64,000 nt of DNA from Anticarsia gemmatalis (taxonomy: Eukaryota > Arthropoda > Insecta > Lepidoptera > Erebidae). Location of the stretch: positions 303,001 to 367,000 of the forward strand of contig NC_134754.1 in the NCBI RefSeq assembly GCF_050436995.1. Direction: 5' to 3'. Positions 1 to 13,071 of the stretch are shown in pieces; position 1 is the first letter of the stretch; every line of letters starts with the position of its first letter. Below the pieces are notes generated by a model, which had not been told where the DNA came from, did not search any database, and worked only from the letters and a program-made list of their open reading frames with translations. Both the position numbers and the translations under genes were made by a program.

Positions 1-1471
1 GACTCTCAGCTCACAAAAAAAATCTAGATTAAATTATATTTACGAACAAAAAAATTGTTACAAGAGGTAGTTCACAAAATAAATTAGTTGATATCACGAC
101 ATTAAGATGACATGAAAATAAAAAACCACGGCAATCGCTACAGAGCGAAACGAATCATATATGGAATGTCCACAGGAAAGATAGCTTAACCGTCAGATTA
201 TATACCGACCTAAGAGAATCATAGGACCTTACCCCACTTTCCAAGCTTACGGAAGATTAAATAACTATAATGACTATCATAAGTGTCAACATTTGACCTA
301 AATGAATCGATGATTCGATATTCTATGACGTACCTATCGTAGGTAGCCTTCCTAGTTATACTTTACAATAATATTTATTGTGTTGAGATAAATATGTTTA
401 TTCACGACGTCAAACAATTTCACCTCGGTATAGATTAACTGGGTATTTTATTTGGGGAATTCTCTTAACCTAATGATTTAGTAGGTTGACACAATAAAAC
501 ATTGAACTATGGCCAAATTAGGTCATAATTATTCACACCAGGAAAGACTGGTGTGACACTGAAATACTTTGACAGTAATTTTCCCAGAAATTCTATATTC
601 ATGAAGTTTCCTGCGTCTGAAAGGATTTTAGGAATTAAGCAAAATCATCTCCAGAATATGATATTTTTTTTAACGATTGCTTTATTTATTTGTCTATTTA
701 AAGGGATTATCTGAAACAAAGATTAGAAGTAGCTTATTTATTGAAGTAACGTACGGTGTACTTTTGTCTTCACTAATATTTCAACGACGATGAGATCGAA
801 CGTACATGGGATGAAACGATAGAGCGTCAGAACAATCAGCATTTTCAGTTCTCTTTAAATTTTGATCAGAAGATAATTTTTAACCCTTTAAAATTCAAAT
901 CATATCTGAGAAAAGATAAAAAACAGATACACCTAGTTTAACATAGGAGATATAAGTAGTATAAAATGACAAAGGGATTATTAATCCCTACACGTGTAAA
1001 CTGAAATACTATATCCCTACCCTATACTCCACGAGGAGTAATGAAGCGAAACTATTAGTCATGGGTTTAACTGTTACACTATCATTGTAGTAATACTTGT
1101 TGCATTAATTACACGTGTAATGTTATTTAATCGGATAGACGTAGGTCATATTATGTAATTTAATTTAGGATGATAATACTGGCAGGGTTGATTCTCGCTC
1201 GAGTACATTGTGTCATCTTTTGTTTTGGTACTTTCGGGGCTAATTTTTGAAATTACCCCATTTGTAAAATTGGGTCTTTAACTATTTATATGCTGAATTT
1301 CGCCATAATCGGTGGTAAGTTTAAACAGTCATAGCGGAATAGACCGACAGACAGTCGCACTATAGATAGCTGTTAGTAATCGTGACTTGCTCACTCATCC
1401 TATATCATAATGCACTTTAGATATACCAATTATTATACTATTAATTTCAGTGCACATAATTTACATCACAA

Positions 1472-1618
1472 CACGATTCTCTACAATCGGCACTATCGAG
1501 TATCGGAATTTGACATTTAAAATTTACTGCCAAAATAGTTTCTACGACGTCCGCTAGAGGCGCTGATCAAAATTCCATACAACATTTTTCAACAGCTAGC
1601 CGGTTGTCGGTAGTACTA
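1472..1618 (+). repeat. MITE-like repeat, family M1 (diverged copy)
   Basis: Starts with a GATTCTCTAC-like terminus, holds the core GAGGCGCTGATCA and ends with GCCGGTTGTCGGTAGT. The same arrangement recurs at 5366, 8231, 8385, 12294, 52445 and 60028. The termini of the better copies are inverted repeats of each other (GATTCTCTACTACTATCGACTACCGAC type), which suggests a non-autonomous DNA transposon. No coding capacity. Confidence 0.55.
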
Positions 1619-4221
1619 GTACATCATTGTATGAGTACTAGTAGCAGGTCCACGTGTCATACGTACGGCGGGTCGTATCGTAAACAAACATAGTGTTATG
1701 TAAACGTGACCTGACCGCTGTGACCTGAAGCCGTGACTCGCTCACTCACACTATAGGATAAAGCGTTTTACATATTGTACTACTAGCTAGAGTAATTATT
1801 ACTATCGACTATGTGCCAGCAGGTAGCTACCGACAAATTACATCCATAAATAAAGTCATGTCTTTTCCCCATAGGGGTAGGCAGATCGTCATCGATACTT
1901 CATTGACTCAGTCGTTCTACATGACCAAACCATCTTAACATAGATACCTTTCACAATCCTTTCCTTGTCATGTTGTTCCGTGTCATATCCAACCAAAAAA
2001 AAGTATTACTCAGCGCCCCTAGCATGTTCCGGAGAAACTAATTTTTGTGTCAATTATGTGAAAATGTCTGAAATTATCTTGCTAAATTTTATAACAGTAG
2101 GTTTAGCAGTTCAGTTGTAAAGGCGTAAAAGACAGTGAGACTACAACTATTACATTATTATCATATAGTTTCGGGAAACATATTTTATCAAATATTGTAT
2201 TAGTCATAATATCGATGTCAACGGGTCGCTAATATTTGACATACACAAACTGGGTTATCCTTATGTTTACGTCTGCTGGATAATACCGTACTAATTGTCA
2301 ATGTCGCTAACTAATGATTATATTATTATTAATTAACTGTTAAGTTATTTTTTCATTTCATTTTCTTAACACTGCGTATTTTATGTTTAAAAGGTTAGTG
2401 GGCAATTTAATGTTGAATTTCCACATAAAAATTGCCCTTGAATTAAATAATGTCATCCCCTATTTTACACTCTTACGAGCTGATATTAAATAAAAAACTA
2501 TATTTCTATCAATTTTTTCAAAAAAAATCTGCCTACCAAACTTTCATCCAAACATACAAACTTTCACCCAAACAATAAAAAAATATAATGTAAATTGTAG
2601 ACATTTCAGTCGCAGTAACATTTCATGAACTAGTTTCATCTCATTGTATGTAGCACGCCTTATATGTAATAAACTATATTGTTTACACTATGTATTTGCA
2701 TGTTACATAAGAACAAGGAAAACGATACTCCATTACTATTTGGATTAAAACAATAACAGTTTCATTGACTGCACGTGTGCACACGGGAAATTGAACTCCC
2801 TCTGCGTATTCTATAGTAGAGTGTAATTACAGGTTCGAACCCCAGTCGAGATTTAGCTCAAGTTTTGGTATTTCTGAATAAGTATAGTGGCTTAAATTGA
2901 ATTTTACCGTAGCTTCAATATACTCGCTACCTTTATACTTATCGAATAAGTTACTACATTTTTTGGTGTTATACATATTACAAACTGAAAGCCTACTCCA
3001 ACGTAGGTGGAAGAAAGCCTAGGCTGAAAAAACACACAAAAAATCTTCCCCCTTTGTTAAGATATTTTTTTTAAACATTTGTCACTTTTTCATCCTTAGT
3101 CATTAAGTGTTTCGACCCAAAAATTCATCAATATCGGTTCAGCAGTTTAACCGTTACGACGCAACAGACAGACTCACTTTCGGTTTCTTACTGTTGTAAT
3201 AGATGTCAGTAAGACCACATTATAGATATGTATTAAAACCATAATACCTAATTCATCTAAGACAATAATATTATGACATAGTTGTGACGTACACTTATAG
3301 TTACGTCTAGTGTCAGACTTTCCTGTGACGTGGTTATTGTGAAGTACCCAATTGACAAGCATTACGATGTTGCGGTTGAAAGATTGTGAAAGTAAACGTC
3401 ACTGATCTCTCTTATATAATAAAACGCCTGTTTTTTTCTTAAAAGCAAGGGTGTATAAAATACCAATATTCCTTTAATCATTTACGCCCCAATTATATGT
3501 AAGTTTGTCTCATACTGGCGAATTGATAAATCATTAACGAATCAACCGGAAAATTCCATTTATTCCAACCCGAAAATCGAGCTTCAAATCTTGTAAACGG
3601 CAGTTGCATAAAAACATGCATTACCGATTGAACTACAGGCTAGTAAATATAGTAAAGCATTACCAAAATGTTGCCCATATAAAGAATGTAATAAATGCAG
3701 CCTAAGGCATCTTCAGCAGCAGTCATATACTCAAAGACCACAGATACTATAGACCCCAATAGACACCGCATTAACCCAAAACTAGTAATAATAATAAACA
3801 TGGTGTATTATCCTGTCACCAACGGTTTTCCTGTGACGCTATACTGACGTGAACTGTAAGATGTCGCGGTTTAAAGATTGTGCAAGCCTCCTCAACCTAG
3901 TAACGTTGACTTAATATTAATATTAACAACGTCATGAGTTTATTTCTTATAAAATTTCCAAGTATTTTATGTTTCATCTTTGATTTTCGTTTAAGACAAT
4001 CCTGTCGACTGACTGAAATGACAGCCTGATTTAAGAAAGGTTTATAACTTTAATTAATATGTATATGAATGTGATTTGAATCATTTTATTCTTATACTAG
4101 ATTGTCTATAGCTAAAAGTAAATAGATTTGACTATGTCTGTGACTCAAGTCTGTCCCAGACAGACTTGACTTAGAGCCTTAGGCTAAGAGCTTACATTGT
4201 AAATCTTATGGCGATTGAACA

Positions 4222-4350
4222 GAGTGGCCGTGAGTTTCTTGCTAGCTCTTCTCTTAAGGCTGTACACTCTACGAGCTGGTGGTAGATTCAGTAATTGCAA
4301 TGACTATCATAAGTGTTAATATAGGACCTAAATGAATAAATGATTGTATT
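4222..4350 (+). repeat. Interspersed repeat fragment
   Basis: Contains a GAGCTGGTGGTAGATTCA segment followed by AATGACTATCATAAGTGT and a GACCTAAATGAAT block. The second half is repeated at 250-320 near the left edge. This resembles the shared 3' domain of common insect SINEs (inference from memory). Diverged and without coding potential. Confidence 0.4.
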
Positions 4351-4924
4351 TTGATTTTGTGCGTTGACCTGAGTCAAGACTAACTAAAGACTTTTTATCT
4401 CATCTTAAATCATAAAACACAAAACAATCCTAGAAGTATATGTACAATCCGACTCAAAAGAGGTTGATTGGGTACACATTCTGTTTCATTCAAATACGCG
4501 GGGAAAATAATTAAGAAATCCACAAAAAAATCGCTTGTGGCTATGTGGCTATTCTTTGAGTGCGTTTCTTTTAAGTATGCAACAATAAACAAATAAAAGT
4601 ATTTCTTAGTACTGTAGATGTCTTTAAAATGCAATACATAAGCTGTTATTTACTATCTGAAGATAAAAAAACAATAAAAAGTAATTAATATCGCAATTAG
4701 TAACATATACTATAGATCACCTGTCGTGACGTGCGCTACACTGACGCACGTGTACAGGTCACACTCATAACTCTCTGTGTGGAAGTACTTCCGAACAAAA
4801 GCGGCATTGTATGTATAATAACTTATATTAACAATAATGCAATGTTAATCACTTAGAACTACGACTGAACTTTGACAATAAGTAGTCTATCTTTTATACA
4901 ATAACTTTATTATCCATTTGTATT

Positions 4925-5180
4925 GAGGCGCCTGTAGCCAGTGCCCTCACCGCTGCACCGGTCAGTAAACGATCCGATGGTTAAGCAACGCTTTGCGCGG
5001 TCATTCCATAGATGGGTGAACGCATAATGGTATTTATATTGGGCATATCTGTGCTTCGGAGGGTACGTCAAAAGTTGGTCCCGGTAGTCTTCCAAGATAA
5101 CAGCCGTTAAGCCACGTCAAAGGCCTTCAGGCCGGCTTGAACAACTTTGACATGAGGTTGACCACGAACCATACGATATA
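4925..5180 (+). mobile_element. 5S-rRNA-derived SINE, family S1
   Basis: The head carries GGTTAAGCAACG and, about 30 bases later, TAGATGGGTGA. This order and spacing match the internal promoter (box A and box C) of 5S rRNA genes. The body continues through GTGCTTCGGAGGG and CGTTAAGCCACGTCAAAGG and ends near GACCACGAACCATACGATA. Five other copies with the same order occur at 15622, 15931, 27530, 28680 and 33569. It is interpreted as a SINE3-type element, old and mutated. Confidence 0.65.
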
Positions 5181-5365
5181 ATGATGACGATCATTCATTT
5201 TAATTAAAAATTAATGAGCATAACTGTTGTCCTATATAAGAGTCGCTAGGCGTGACATAACGCGACGTTGCAAATGCTTAAACTTAAAGTATTAAGTACT
5301 TACTAATTAATGAATTAAGGTACTTATGTGTATCCAACTCGCTGCGTATTTTGAGATATCAGTAC

Positions 5366-5571
5366 CTCGATTCTCTACCACTATCACAGAATAAGTAATT
5401 GCCACTATCGACTACCGACAACCGGCTAGCTATCGACATTTTGACATTTAGAATGTACTGCCAAAATATTTCGTACGACACCCGTCAGAGGCGCTGATCA
5501 GATTTTCATACAAAATTTCTCGACGACAGGTCGGTTGTCGGTAGTCGATAGTAGTAGAGAATCGAGCTACA
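5366..5571 (+). mobile_element. MITE, family M1 (well-preserved copy)
   Basis: Begins CGATTCTCTACCACTATC and ends GATAGTAGTAGAGAATCG, so the termini are near-perfect inverted repeats, extended by ACTACCGACAACCGG against the inverse TCGGTTGTCGGTAGT. The centre holds CAGAGGCGCTGATCAGATTTT. It has the structure of a non-autonomous TIR DNA transposon. The superfamily cannot be fixed from the sequence alone. Confidence 0.65.
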
Positions 5572-5796
5572 GTTGTTTTCATATCACACGCTACTAACAC
5601 GACGAACGCCGCGATGTCATACGGCCTAGTAAACACTCTTTTCCCCAATCCACACTTGCCGAGCGTGGTGGACTCAGCTCAAACCATTTCCTCACTTCAG
5701 GGGAGAGCCCTTGCCCAGCAGTGGGTTAGTAATAGGTTAATTTCTTTATGTAACTAGTCTATTACAGCTCTTTGCATGTCATCACATGTTTGACAT

Positions 5797-6062
5797 ACGC
5801 GTTAGCCTTGATACACACGTCTTTGGGTCGGCATAAATCGGGTAAGTCAAGCAATGTGCGTGTGTAGATGAATATTCGGTAAAAATGCCGCTCGACACTG
5901 CCAGAATGTTTCAGCCGAATTGTAGCGATCGGACCTAAAGGAATTATCCGTTTGGCATAAGCCAAACAAGTGCAATATTAGCTTTGAGTCGATTCTGTTG
6001 CTCGATAAATACTGCCGAACTAATCATAATAACTGAATATATTATGTGTGTAGCAAGGTTTA
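5797..6062. repeat. TIR-bearing repeat, family M2
   Basis: One end reads GCCTTGATACACACG and the other ATGTGTGTAGCAAGGTTTA, roughly inverted complements. The interior is rich in short GCCGAA/TTCGGC motifs. A second copy of the same layout lies at 46537-46754. Probably a non-autonomous DNA transposon; no ORF. Confidence 0.5.
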
Positions 6063-7699
6063 CGTTGCGTTCCCGTCGTGTCGCAGTCGTAGGAACATAT
6101 TATTATAAGAGTTGGTGTTGTAATCATGTGACAGTAATAATGTGCCGGGCGGTAAAATAAATGTTATCATAAAGTTATATTATAATCACTCAGCACTAAA
6201 CGACAATGTTGCGGTAAAAACAAATAAATATTTTTTTATGGTTTATGGTTTGCATGTTGTAATAGATAATATAGTAATGAGTTGAGATGTATTAAATGAT
6301 GGGCCAAAAAGCGGAAAACTGCTACTAATATGATTAACAGTTTAACCGGTGTCATATACACAATTTAATTTTCTAGCAGCTTACGGACAAATTGTGTAGC
6401 TATAATAGATAGACATACGTACAGACTTTCATATTTATAATATTAGTATAGTAGTATAAAAGTGAAAGTTTGGTTTAATGGATGTTTATATGATTTCTAG
6501 TATTTCAAGAAAACTGCTGAATGATTTTAACGGGTACAAATACATGTAACAATCTGCATACTATTTACGATTTGACTATTATCACGAAAGTAAGCTAAGT
6601 TCAGAGCAAACTTAGTTTAATTGGTATCAATATTTTATTGCAGTTCCATTACAAAACAAAACGAAAAACAAACGATGCACGATTTTTCAACAGTCACCTA
6701 AGAAAATGTATCAATAAAATTCTATTAGGTAATCAATATCTAGATAAATGATACATAAAGTTTCATAACTAACTTATATACTACATAATAGATATATAGT
6801 TACTTATTCACAGGTTTTATTACTCATTCATAATACATAGATTATTATGTACGTAGGTAATATGAACAGTTTTACGATTAAGGATAAAAAATATTCTGTT
6901 TTAAATTACAAGCACGTAATGTAACATCATACCTGTATTTTCCCAAGAGGCAGGCAGAATTGTTAAAATGCAATTTAGGTAGAATATTATTAGTTATATG
7001 AAAAAATTACAAATTGAATTCTAAATAAATTTTGTTCTATCCGGAAATCGAACCTGCATCTGCGAATTTTACATTTGTGTTTATTACCAGAACAAATTTA
7101 TTTATGGTACATACTTATAAGCAAGTATATAAAAAATATAGTTTAACTAACTTATACACGCGACTCCACCCGCGTAAAAAATACCTTGTATTTATTCCCC
7201 AAATTGGTTTAGCCGTAGTAACGCTTAAATCAAATAAACAAATATGATAACTCTTTCGCATTCATAAAACTAATATGAGTAATCAAATAATAACAAAAAA
7301 TTGGTAGTCCAAGTACATATTCGTAGACATTGCGTCTACGCTCCGACTGTCGGCTACGTGTCGTAGATGCTGCGTAGATGCACCTGCTACAGACAATACT
7401 ATCTTATCTTTAACACCTGCAATGCTACGAACGTTATAATTGTGTTGGTTGATAAATTCTTTGAACAGTAATCTGAACGGTAGATTCACTTTCTAAATTG
7501 GCGATTTGAGATATTTCTTTCTTATTTTTTTAGTTATATTTAAACAAGATGATTAGTTAGTGTGTTATATTTCTTTTCAATCCAGCTTGAGTTTCAAAGT
7601 TCCAATTTCCGTTATTACCGCGGCTGAAACATTATTGAGGTATTTTCAAGCCAAACTAAAAGCAATTCTAACGATACTTTGATATCTTGCAAAAAGTTT

Positions 7700-7855
7700 A
7701 GGTGCTTGGTACTCGTAACCGGCGGTCTTGTATAACGAGATGTATGGATGTGAATGAAGCAAAGGAAGTTTTTAAGGATCGTACCAAGTAGCGTTCTCTG
7801 GTCTCTGCCTACCTCTATTAAAAGAAGGCGTGATTTTGTGTGTATGAAATATTGA
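7700..7855 (+). repeat. RTE-like LINE 3' fragment
   Basis: The block runs from ACTCGTAACCGGCGGTC through GATGTATGGATGTGAATG and GTCTCTGCCTACC to GGCGTGATTTTGTGTGTATG. The same block recurs at 26965-27085, 59018-59165 and, inverted, at 32965-33050 and 24664-24725. The 3' TATG-like end suits the tail of an RTE-class LINE (family assignment is inference). Each copy is 5'-truncated to the 3' ~150 bases. Confidence 0.55.
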
Positions 7856-8230
7856 AGCTTTAAAAATACCTATAAATAAATAATTTCCTTGATAAGCAGT
7901 AAGTACGACTATACAGAATCAGTGATACTAGTACTTAGTTGAAATACTAACATTCTCAGTAGGAAGGCGTCACAATAGCGCGCAAGGAACGTGGAGCACA
8001 ATCGCGATGTTTAGTAAACAAAGCGATAATACCGTCCTGCCACGCTCTCCTTCCAACGACTAATACACGGGGATTAACTCTCACATTCTACCTTACTTCT
8101 TTACATATTAAGGTACTGGTAATGGTATGTGACTATCATATATTTTTCGGATATTAACACGAAATTTGGATATTATATACGAAAATCTGTATAGTGCCTG
8201 TACCGGGCTCACGAGGAACTAACAACCTAT

Positions 8231-8622
8231 ATCGCGATTCTCTTGAAAGTTTGACATTTAAAATGTACTACAAAAATAGTTCTTACGGAGCCCAGTAGAG
8301 GCGTTAAACAGATTTTCGTGTAAGATTTACCGTCGTGTATAGTCGCCGCCGCCGGCAGTCGATAGTAGTAAAGAATCGCGGTATAGTAGCTCAATTCTCT
8401 ACTAGTATCGACTATCGGCAACCGGCAAGCTATCGAAAAATGTTGTATGACAAACGGTTCAGTACATTTAAAATGTCAAACTCTCAATATTCAAAAGTTG
8501 TCCTGTCTGTACTTAAAATGTACAGCCAAAATCGTTCATAAGACGCTGATCAGATTTTCGTACAAGATTTCTCGATGACTAGCCGGTTTTCGGTAGTCGA
8601 TAATAGCAGACAATCGAGCTAC
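8231..8622 (+). repeat. Two adjacent M1 MITE copies
   Basis: The first copy spans 8231-8384 and ends TAGTAGTAAAGAATCGCGG. The second begins at once (AGCTCAATTCTCTACTAG) and spans 8385-8622, ending GACAATCGAGCTAC. The second contains an internal partial duplication of the ACATTTAAAATGT block. Direct abutment suggests insertion of one into the end of the other, or tandem duplication followed by decay. Confidence 0.55.
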
Positions 8623-9773
8623 TGGTTAAACCATTTATGCGTAATTTACAAACATACGTATACAATAAGTACAATAAATTCAATTAATTGTTTTAACCAC
8701 CCAATATTCCTCTTCGTCATTGATAAACAATAGAACTTATTCATACATAAGGGGATCAATTAATTGCCTAATGACTAAGTTAAATGCAATAATAGGTAGG
8801 TATCTAACCAATCTGTCTTGGTGGTTAGGTTACGTGACTCCCCGGTCACGAAATTCGGTGCCCGGATCAGGCGATGTTCTGCGTCACGTCTGCAAATCTG
8901 TCTGTAAATAGCTGAATTAAAAATAATAATAGGGTAATATTTTCTGAACAGGGGGAAAAACTGTTTTTACTTAAGTAAGACTCGACGAAGTCTACGAAAT
9001 TAAGAATATTTTGTATTTGAATTTGTGAACGTCTTTTTCGCGGTCTAAGTAAAATACGATGCAAATAAAAAAAAACTTTTTAAATCGTTCGTTTTATTAA
9101 AATTAATAAATCTGTAAATTGATTTAAAAAAAATTACATCAAATACTGACAAATTCGCATTTTTTTTCACTAAAACTCAACTATACGTACACACATTGAA
9201 TACATCACAAATATTAAATGAATTTGTAACTGACCTCAGTAACCAACTTCCTCATAAAACCGCAATATTCGTCACGCTCATATCATGGTTACCACAACCA
9301 AGTAACACCTGAACAAATGGTTAAACCTTCATACGTAATCTTATATGAATCATGGTTAGATTAACCCACTGCTGGGCAAGGGACTGAAGAAAGAAAGTGG
9401 GGTTTCGGCCCTACTGGGCAAGTGCGTTTTGGACTTTGGATTGTACGAAAAACGGTATTTTCAGCTTACAAGGACTCGGTATTTCTTATTTTTATTGGTG
9501 GTCCGTCCATCGCAATACGGCGCATATATGTAGTTCGACAACTTGAAAGAGAGCCTTGTCGTGCTCGATTTATCTAGATTATAATGATTAAGTCATTGCA
9601 TTTCTAATATAAAGTATCCGTATCAAAACAGGTCATTGTCAGCAGCTGCATAAGTCTGCAAGTCACTGATGTTATAAATTATTAGATTTTCACGCGGCGA
9701 ACCTTGCATACAGAGCTCTGTACCAAGTTGTCGCGCTATATGGAAAACTGGCTAAACTATGCTATATTATTTA

Positions 9774-9989
9774 CTAGCTGACCCGCGCAACTTCTCTTGC
9801 GTCAAATTAGAGAATGGGCGCAATTTTCTCCCGTTTTTGTAACGTGATGATATATAGCCTATAGCCTTTCTCGATAAATGGACTATCGAACACTGAAGGA
9901 ATTTTTCAAATCGGACCAGTAGTTCCTGAGATTAGCGCATTCAAACAAACAAACAAACAAACTCTTCAGCTTTATAATATAAGTATAGA
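9774..9989 (-). mobile_element. Helitron-like non-autonomous element, copy 1
   Basis: Read on the - strand it starts TCTATACTTATATTATAAAG, continues with GAAGAGTTTGTTTGTTTG, and ends with GCGCGGGTCAGCTAG. It therefore has a 5' TC and a 3' CTAG (CTRR) terminus. A CGCAA/TTGCG-type hairpin lies just inside the 3' end. The flanks fit insertion between A and T. Six copies share this form (see 10170, 22911, 24933, 32454, 33836). It resembles the Lep1-type Helitron-like repeats of Lepidoptera. No Rep/helicase coding. Confidence 0.65.
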
Positions 9990-10169
9990 TTTTAACTGGC
10001 GTAGGCGGCTTAATATTAACTGTTACTTATCGCGTTTAACGTTTTGTAACACCTAATAGTAATGATATTAAATAATAAACCACTCTTTATTGCTTTTCAT
10101 GGAATTATAGAATCATATATGAAATCATTGAATAAGTAATGAGTTGGTTTAACATTGTATTTTGAAATA

Positions 10170-10469
10170 TCTATACTATAATATATAATATATTTATATT
10201 TATTTATTTAATATTATAAAGCTGAAGAGTTTGTTTGTTGGTTTGATTGTTTGTTTGTTTGTTTGAACGCGCTAATCTCAGGAACTACTGGTCCGATTTG
10301 AAAAATTATTTCAGTACTAGATAGCCCATTTATTTAGGAAGGCTATAGGCTATATATCATCACGCTAAGACCAATAGGAGTAGAGTACCGGTAAAAAATG
10401 TTACAAAAACGGGGAATAATTTCACCCATTCTCTCTTATGTGACGCAAACGAAGTTGCGGGTCAGCTAT
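10170..10469 (+). mobile_element. Helitron-like non-autonomous element, copy 2
   Basis: Begins TCTATACTATAATATA, has an AT-rich expansion before AAAGCTGAAGAGTTTG, and ends GTTGCGGGTCAGCTA. It is opposite in orientation to copy 1 only ~180 bases away, so the two form a large inverted repeat. The terminal CTAG is mutated to CTAT. Confidence 0.65.
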
Positions 10470-10666
10470 ATGGAATAAAATGGTTAGGAAAATATGACGC
10501 AGTGGTTGTAGATGTCATGTTGAACTATCGTGCAAGAGTCATGGGTTCGATTCCCGAGCGATTGATCAACATAAATCAAGTATGATTATGTTCGTCGGTT
10601 GTACATTTGTCTAACGTCTAATACACTAGATTGTCTTAGTCTTAGACTTATTATAACCGAAGACTT

Positions 10667-10868
10667 TTGCCGCCATGCCGCAGTAGTTTAGATCGAGATA
10701 TTATTGCGGCGAGATCGTGGGTTCGATTCCCACACGGATCAATTATTCTTGCGATCCACAAATAATTTCGGGTCTGGTTGTACTTCGTGTCTGTTATTTG
10801 TATGTTTGTAAAAGTCTCCGCGACACAAGAGCAATACTGAGCGCGGGAGTTATCTTTTTAAAAAGACA
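10667..10868 (+). mobile_element. tRNA-derived SINE, family T1 (diverged)
   Basis: The head resembles a tRNA gene: GCCGCCATGCCGCAGTAG (box A region) and, about 40 bases later, GGTTCGATTCCCAC (box B). The shared tail follows: CGATCCACAAATAATTTCGG, GTCTGGTTGTACTTCGTGTC and GCGACACAAGAGCAAT. Better copies lie at 22285 and 38570. Not a functional tRNA: no acceptor stem closure is visible. Confidence 0.65.
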
Positions 10869-12293
10869 AGGTAAGTAAAAAGAGATTATTTTCCGAGATT
10901 TCACAACTATTATTTCATATAGGTTTTTCTAAGTAACAAGTTTAGTCACTTTAATAGCAGTTAATACCTCGTGATGTATGAAAATGCGTTGAAAATTGAA
11001 GGAAAACATTGAACAAGACGTGAACACGAACAATCATATCGTACCTATAATTGAATACCTTTATGTAAAGTAATATCGATTTAAATTTGATTACATCCTA
11101 TATTATAAATGTTAAAGTTTGTTTGTATGTGTGAATGAATATCTGTTACAGCGCAAAAAATTGCTGAATAAATTTTGATGAAGTTTTGGCACCCAGTAGT
11201 TTTTTCCCACGAATTTTACCAGACCAGTCACAGACTAAAGCTAGGATACAGACAAACAGTATGATACTTTAAGTTTAGACAATGATCTAAGAATTTGTTT
11301 ACGACCTCTATCTATTATATTTTAAATAAAAATGCAAAGATTTTAAAGCAAGAAAATATAATGAAGTTAAGATAATTTTACCTCGTATTTATACAATTGT
11401 AAATCTTTAAAAACCCACATGTATTCTCCTGCGTTGACATCCGTCAATGAAACTTCTTCTAACCGACACCAAAAAAAGGAGATAGTTCTTTGCTCAACGA
11501 TATTTTTATCACATTTTTAGCATTCTCACACAACCGTAGTACATCGCTTTCCTTACACAAAGCCTTAGAGACATTAAAGATGAGATGAGAACTTTGAGGA
11601 TAAAAGTAGGAAGCATGTGATCTCACAACGGTGACATTACATGGACGCACTACGCGTGTACTACGCACGAGAAAATAGGAATTTCCTCGTCGCTAACGTA
11701 TTATTATTGAGGCTAAAGTTCGTATTCGAAAGGCCTCGCTTTCCACACTCATCGATATTTCATCAGGTTACTATCTGTGTTTTACAGTGTTATGAAATTG
11801 AGAAGCAATTTTACAATCAGCTAGATATTTTTACTCGAGAATCGAATCTTGATCCTCGAGACTAACGGTTGGATAAGCAAATGTTGACAATATCGTTGCA
11901 TATTTTTTCGTAGAGATAGTAATAATTAAATGTCTATGTAAATTACAGATACAGTTTCAATTGGTAATCATTGCATACGATATTTTTTTTATTTTGTTTT
12001 TCTGATCCGCAGTCCCTTAATTCACCCAGTTGTAGCATTTTCAGTAGCATATTGCTAGACATTACAATTATTATATTCTGTTCTTATTCACCACAATATA
12101 TCTATGACTGATCCACAGATCTTATCTATTAGTAAAGTCCCTACAACATGAAGCTGTTTCTAAGCACGTGAGTTGACGTTTAAACCAAAGCATATCAGCA
12201 TTTCCTTTCAATGGCCGTACAGTTGTCAGACTTAATGTATACATGCATTTCGATGCAATGATTTTAGTGGTTATTTCCCAATACTATTAAAAA

Positions 12294-12545
12294 TCGCGGC
12301 TATCGAAAAATTTGTATGAAAACTTTTCAGCGCCTCTTATGCGGATGTCTCGGATTTCAGGTAATTTTAGATGTCCTACGCTCACTACATGATAATACCT
12401 ATTGGATCCTTTTGTTAGAGTCGATACTATCGAGTATGGAAAGATTGACATGCTAAATGTATCTACAGCATTCGCTTGTGGCACTGATCATTCACATTTG
12501 TCGATAGCTAGCCTGTTCTCGATTGTTGATAGAAATATTATAAGA
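12294..12545. repeat. M1 MITE, rearranged copy
   Basis: Carries M1 pieces (GGCTATCGAAAAATTTGTATG, CAGCGCCTCT, then TCGATACTATCGAGTATGG and TCGATAGCTAGCCTGTTCTCG) in an order suggesting two overlapping or broken copies. No ORF of note. Confidence 0.4.
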
Positions 12546-13034
12546 AAAACGCTTCTCTGCATGAGAAAGCTGCGATACAGCGCTTGTTCACATAGTCCGA
12601 CAACTTAGTAGAGAGCCTTAGCTTGCACAATTTATCTCGATTATAATAAACTTAAATATAGTACCTATGTTAAACACGCCACCGTCAATTGCATAAGCCT
12701 ATGGATCACAAAAGTTCTAAAACTTAAATTTTTTGATGAAACGTTTCATGCAAGGCTCAGAACTAAGTTATTGGACTGAAAATTACAGGCTTAGCAGTAA
12801 ACTTCACGGTAAAGGCTTCTATACAAAATTGCCTAAATATGGACATATAAATGCCCAATAAACCATACCAATGACCAATCAATCACTACACGAACAATAC
12901 ATAGATATTTTACATAGCGACAAACGTCATACGGGAAACGTACAACCTTATCCTTATGACAAATAGGAAACATGTACTGCCAAACAATACATCTTGTGCA
13001 ACTTAATAGGTAATTAAAGTACGTAATTAGTGGA

Positions 13035-13071
13035 TATATAAGCGGGGAGAAAAGTGACACGCTTTCAGTTA
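13035..13071 (+). promoter_or_regulatory. Predicted core promoter of gene A: TATA box plus initiator
   Basis: TATATAAG at 13035-13042 is followed by TCAGTT at 13065-13070, a match to the arthropod initiator TCAGT. The initiator A at 13067 lies 32 bases after the first T of the TATA box, the spacing expected for a TATA/Inr pair. A consensus GTAAGT donor follows 75 bases downstream at 13142. It is assigned to gene A because that is the next + strand gene. Seen: motifs and spacing. Inferred: use as a transcription start. Confidence 0.5.

Larger units (their letters stand above)
1..13034. other. Gene-free, repeat-rich 5' flank
   Basis: No convincing coding exon was found on either strand; open frames here are short and lack family resemblance or splice context. 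The stretch is AT-rich and holds MITE copies (1472-1618, 5366-5571, 8231-8622, 12294-12545), a 5S-derived SINE (4925-5180), a TIR-bearing repeat (5797-6062), an RTE-type LINE 3' fragment (7700-7855), two Helitron-like copies in inverted orientation (9774-10469) and a tRNA-derived SINE (10667-10868). Two related degenerate segments at about 3195-3400 and 3715-3900 share blocks around a GATGTTGCGG-like string. The end of the stretch is the proximal upstream region of gene A. Confidence 0.6.

Noticed and set aside
4960..5040. Possible 5S rRNA gene
   Set aside because: Only the internal promoter-like part matches; the sequence runs on into a repeat body present in five further copies.
4910..5095. 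61-codon open frame on the - strand
   Set aside because: It is the antisense of the 5S-derived SINE; the same frame is broken in other copies.
9941..9960. AAAC/GTTTG tandem strings as a CRISPR-like or microsatellite locus
   Set aside because: They are an internal, conserved part of each Helitron-like copy; there are no spacers or regular repeat units.
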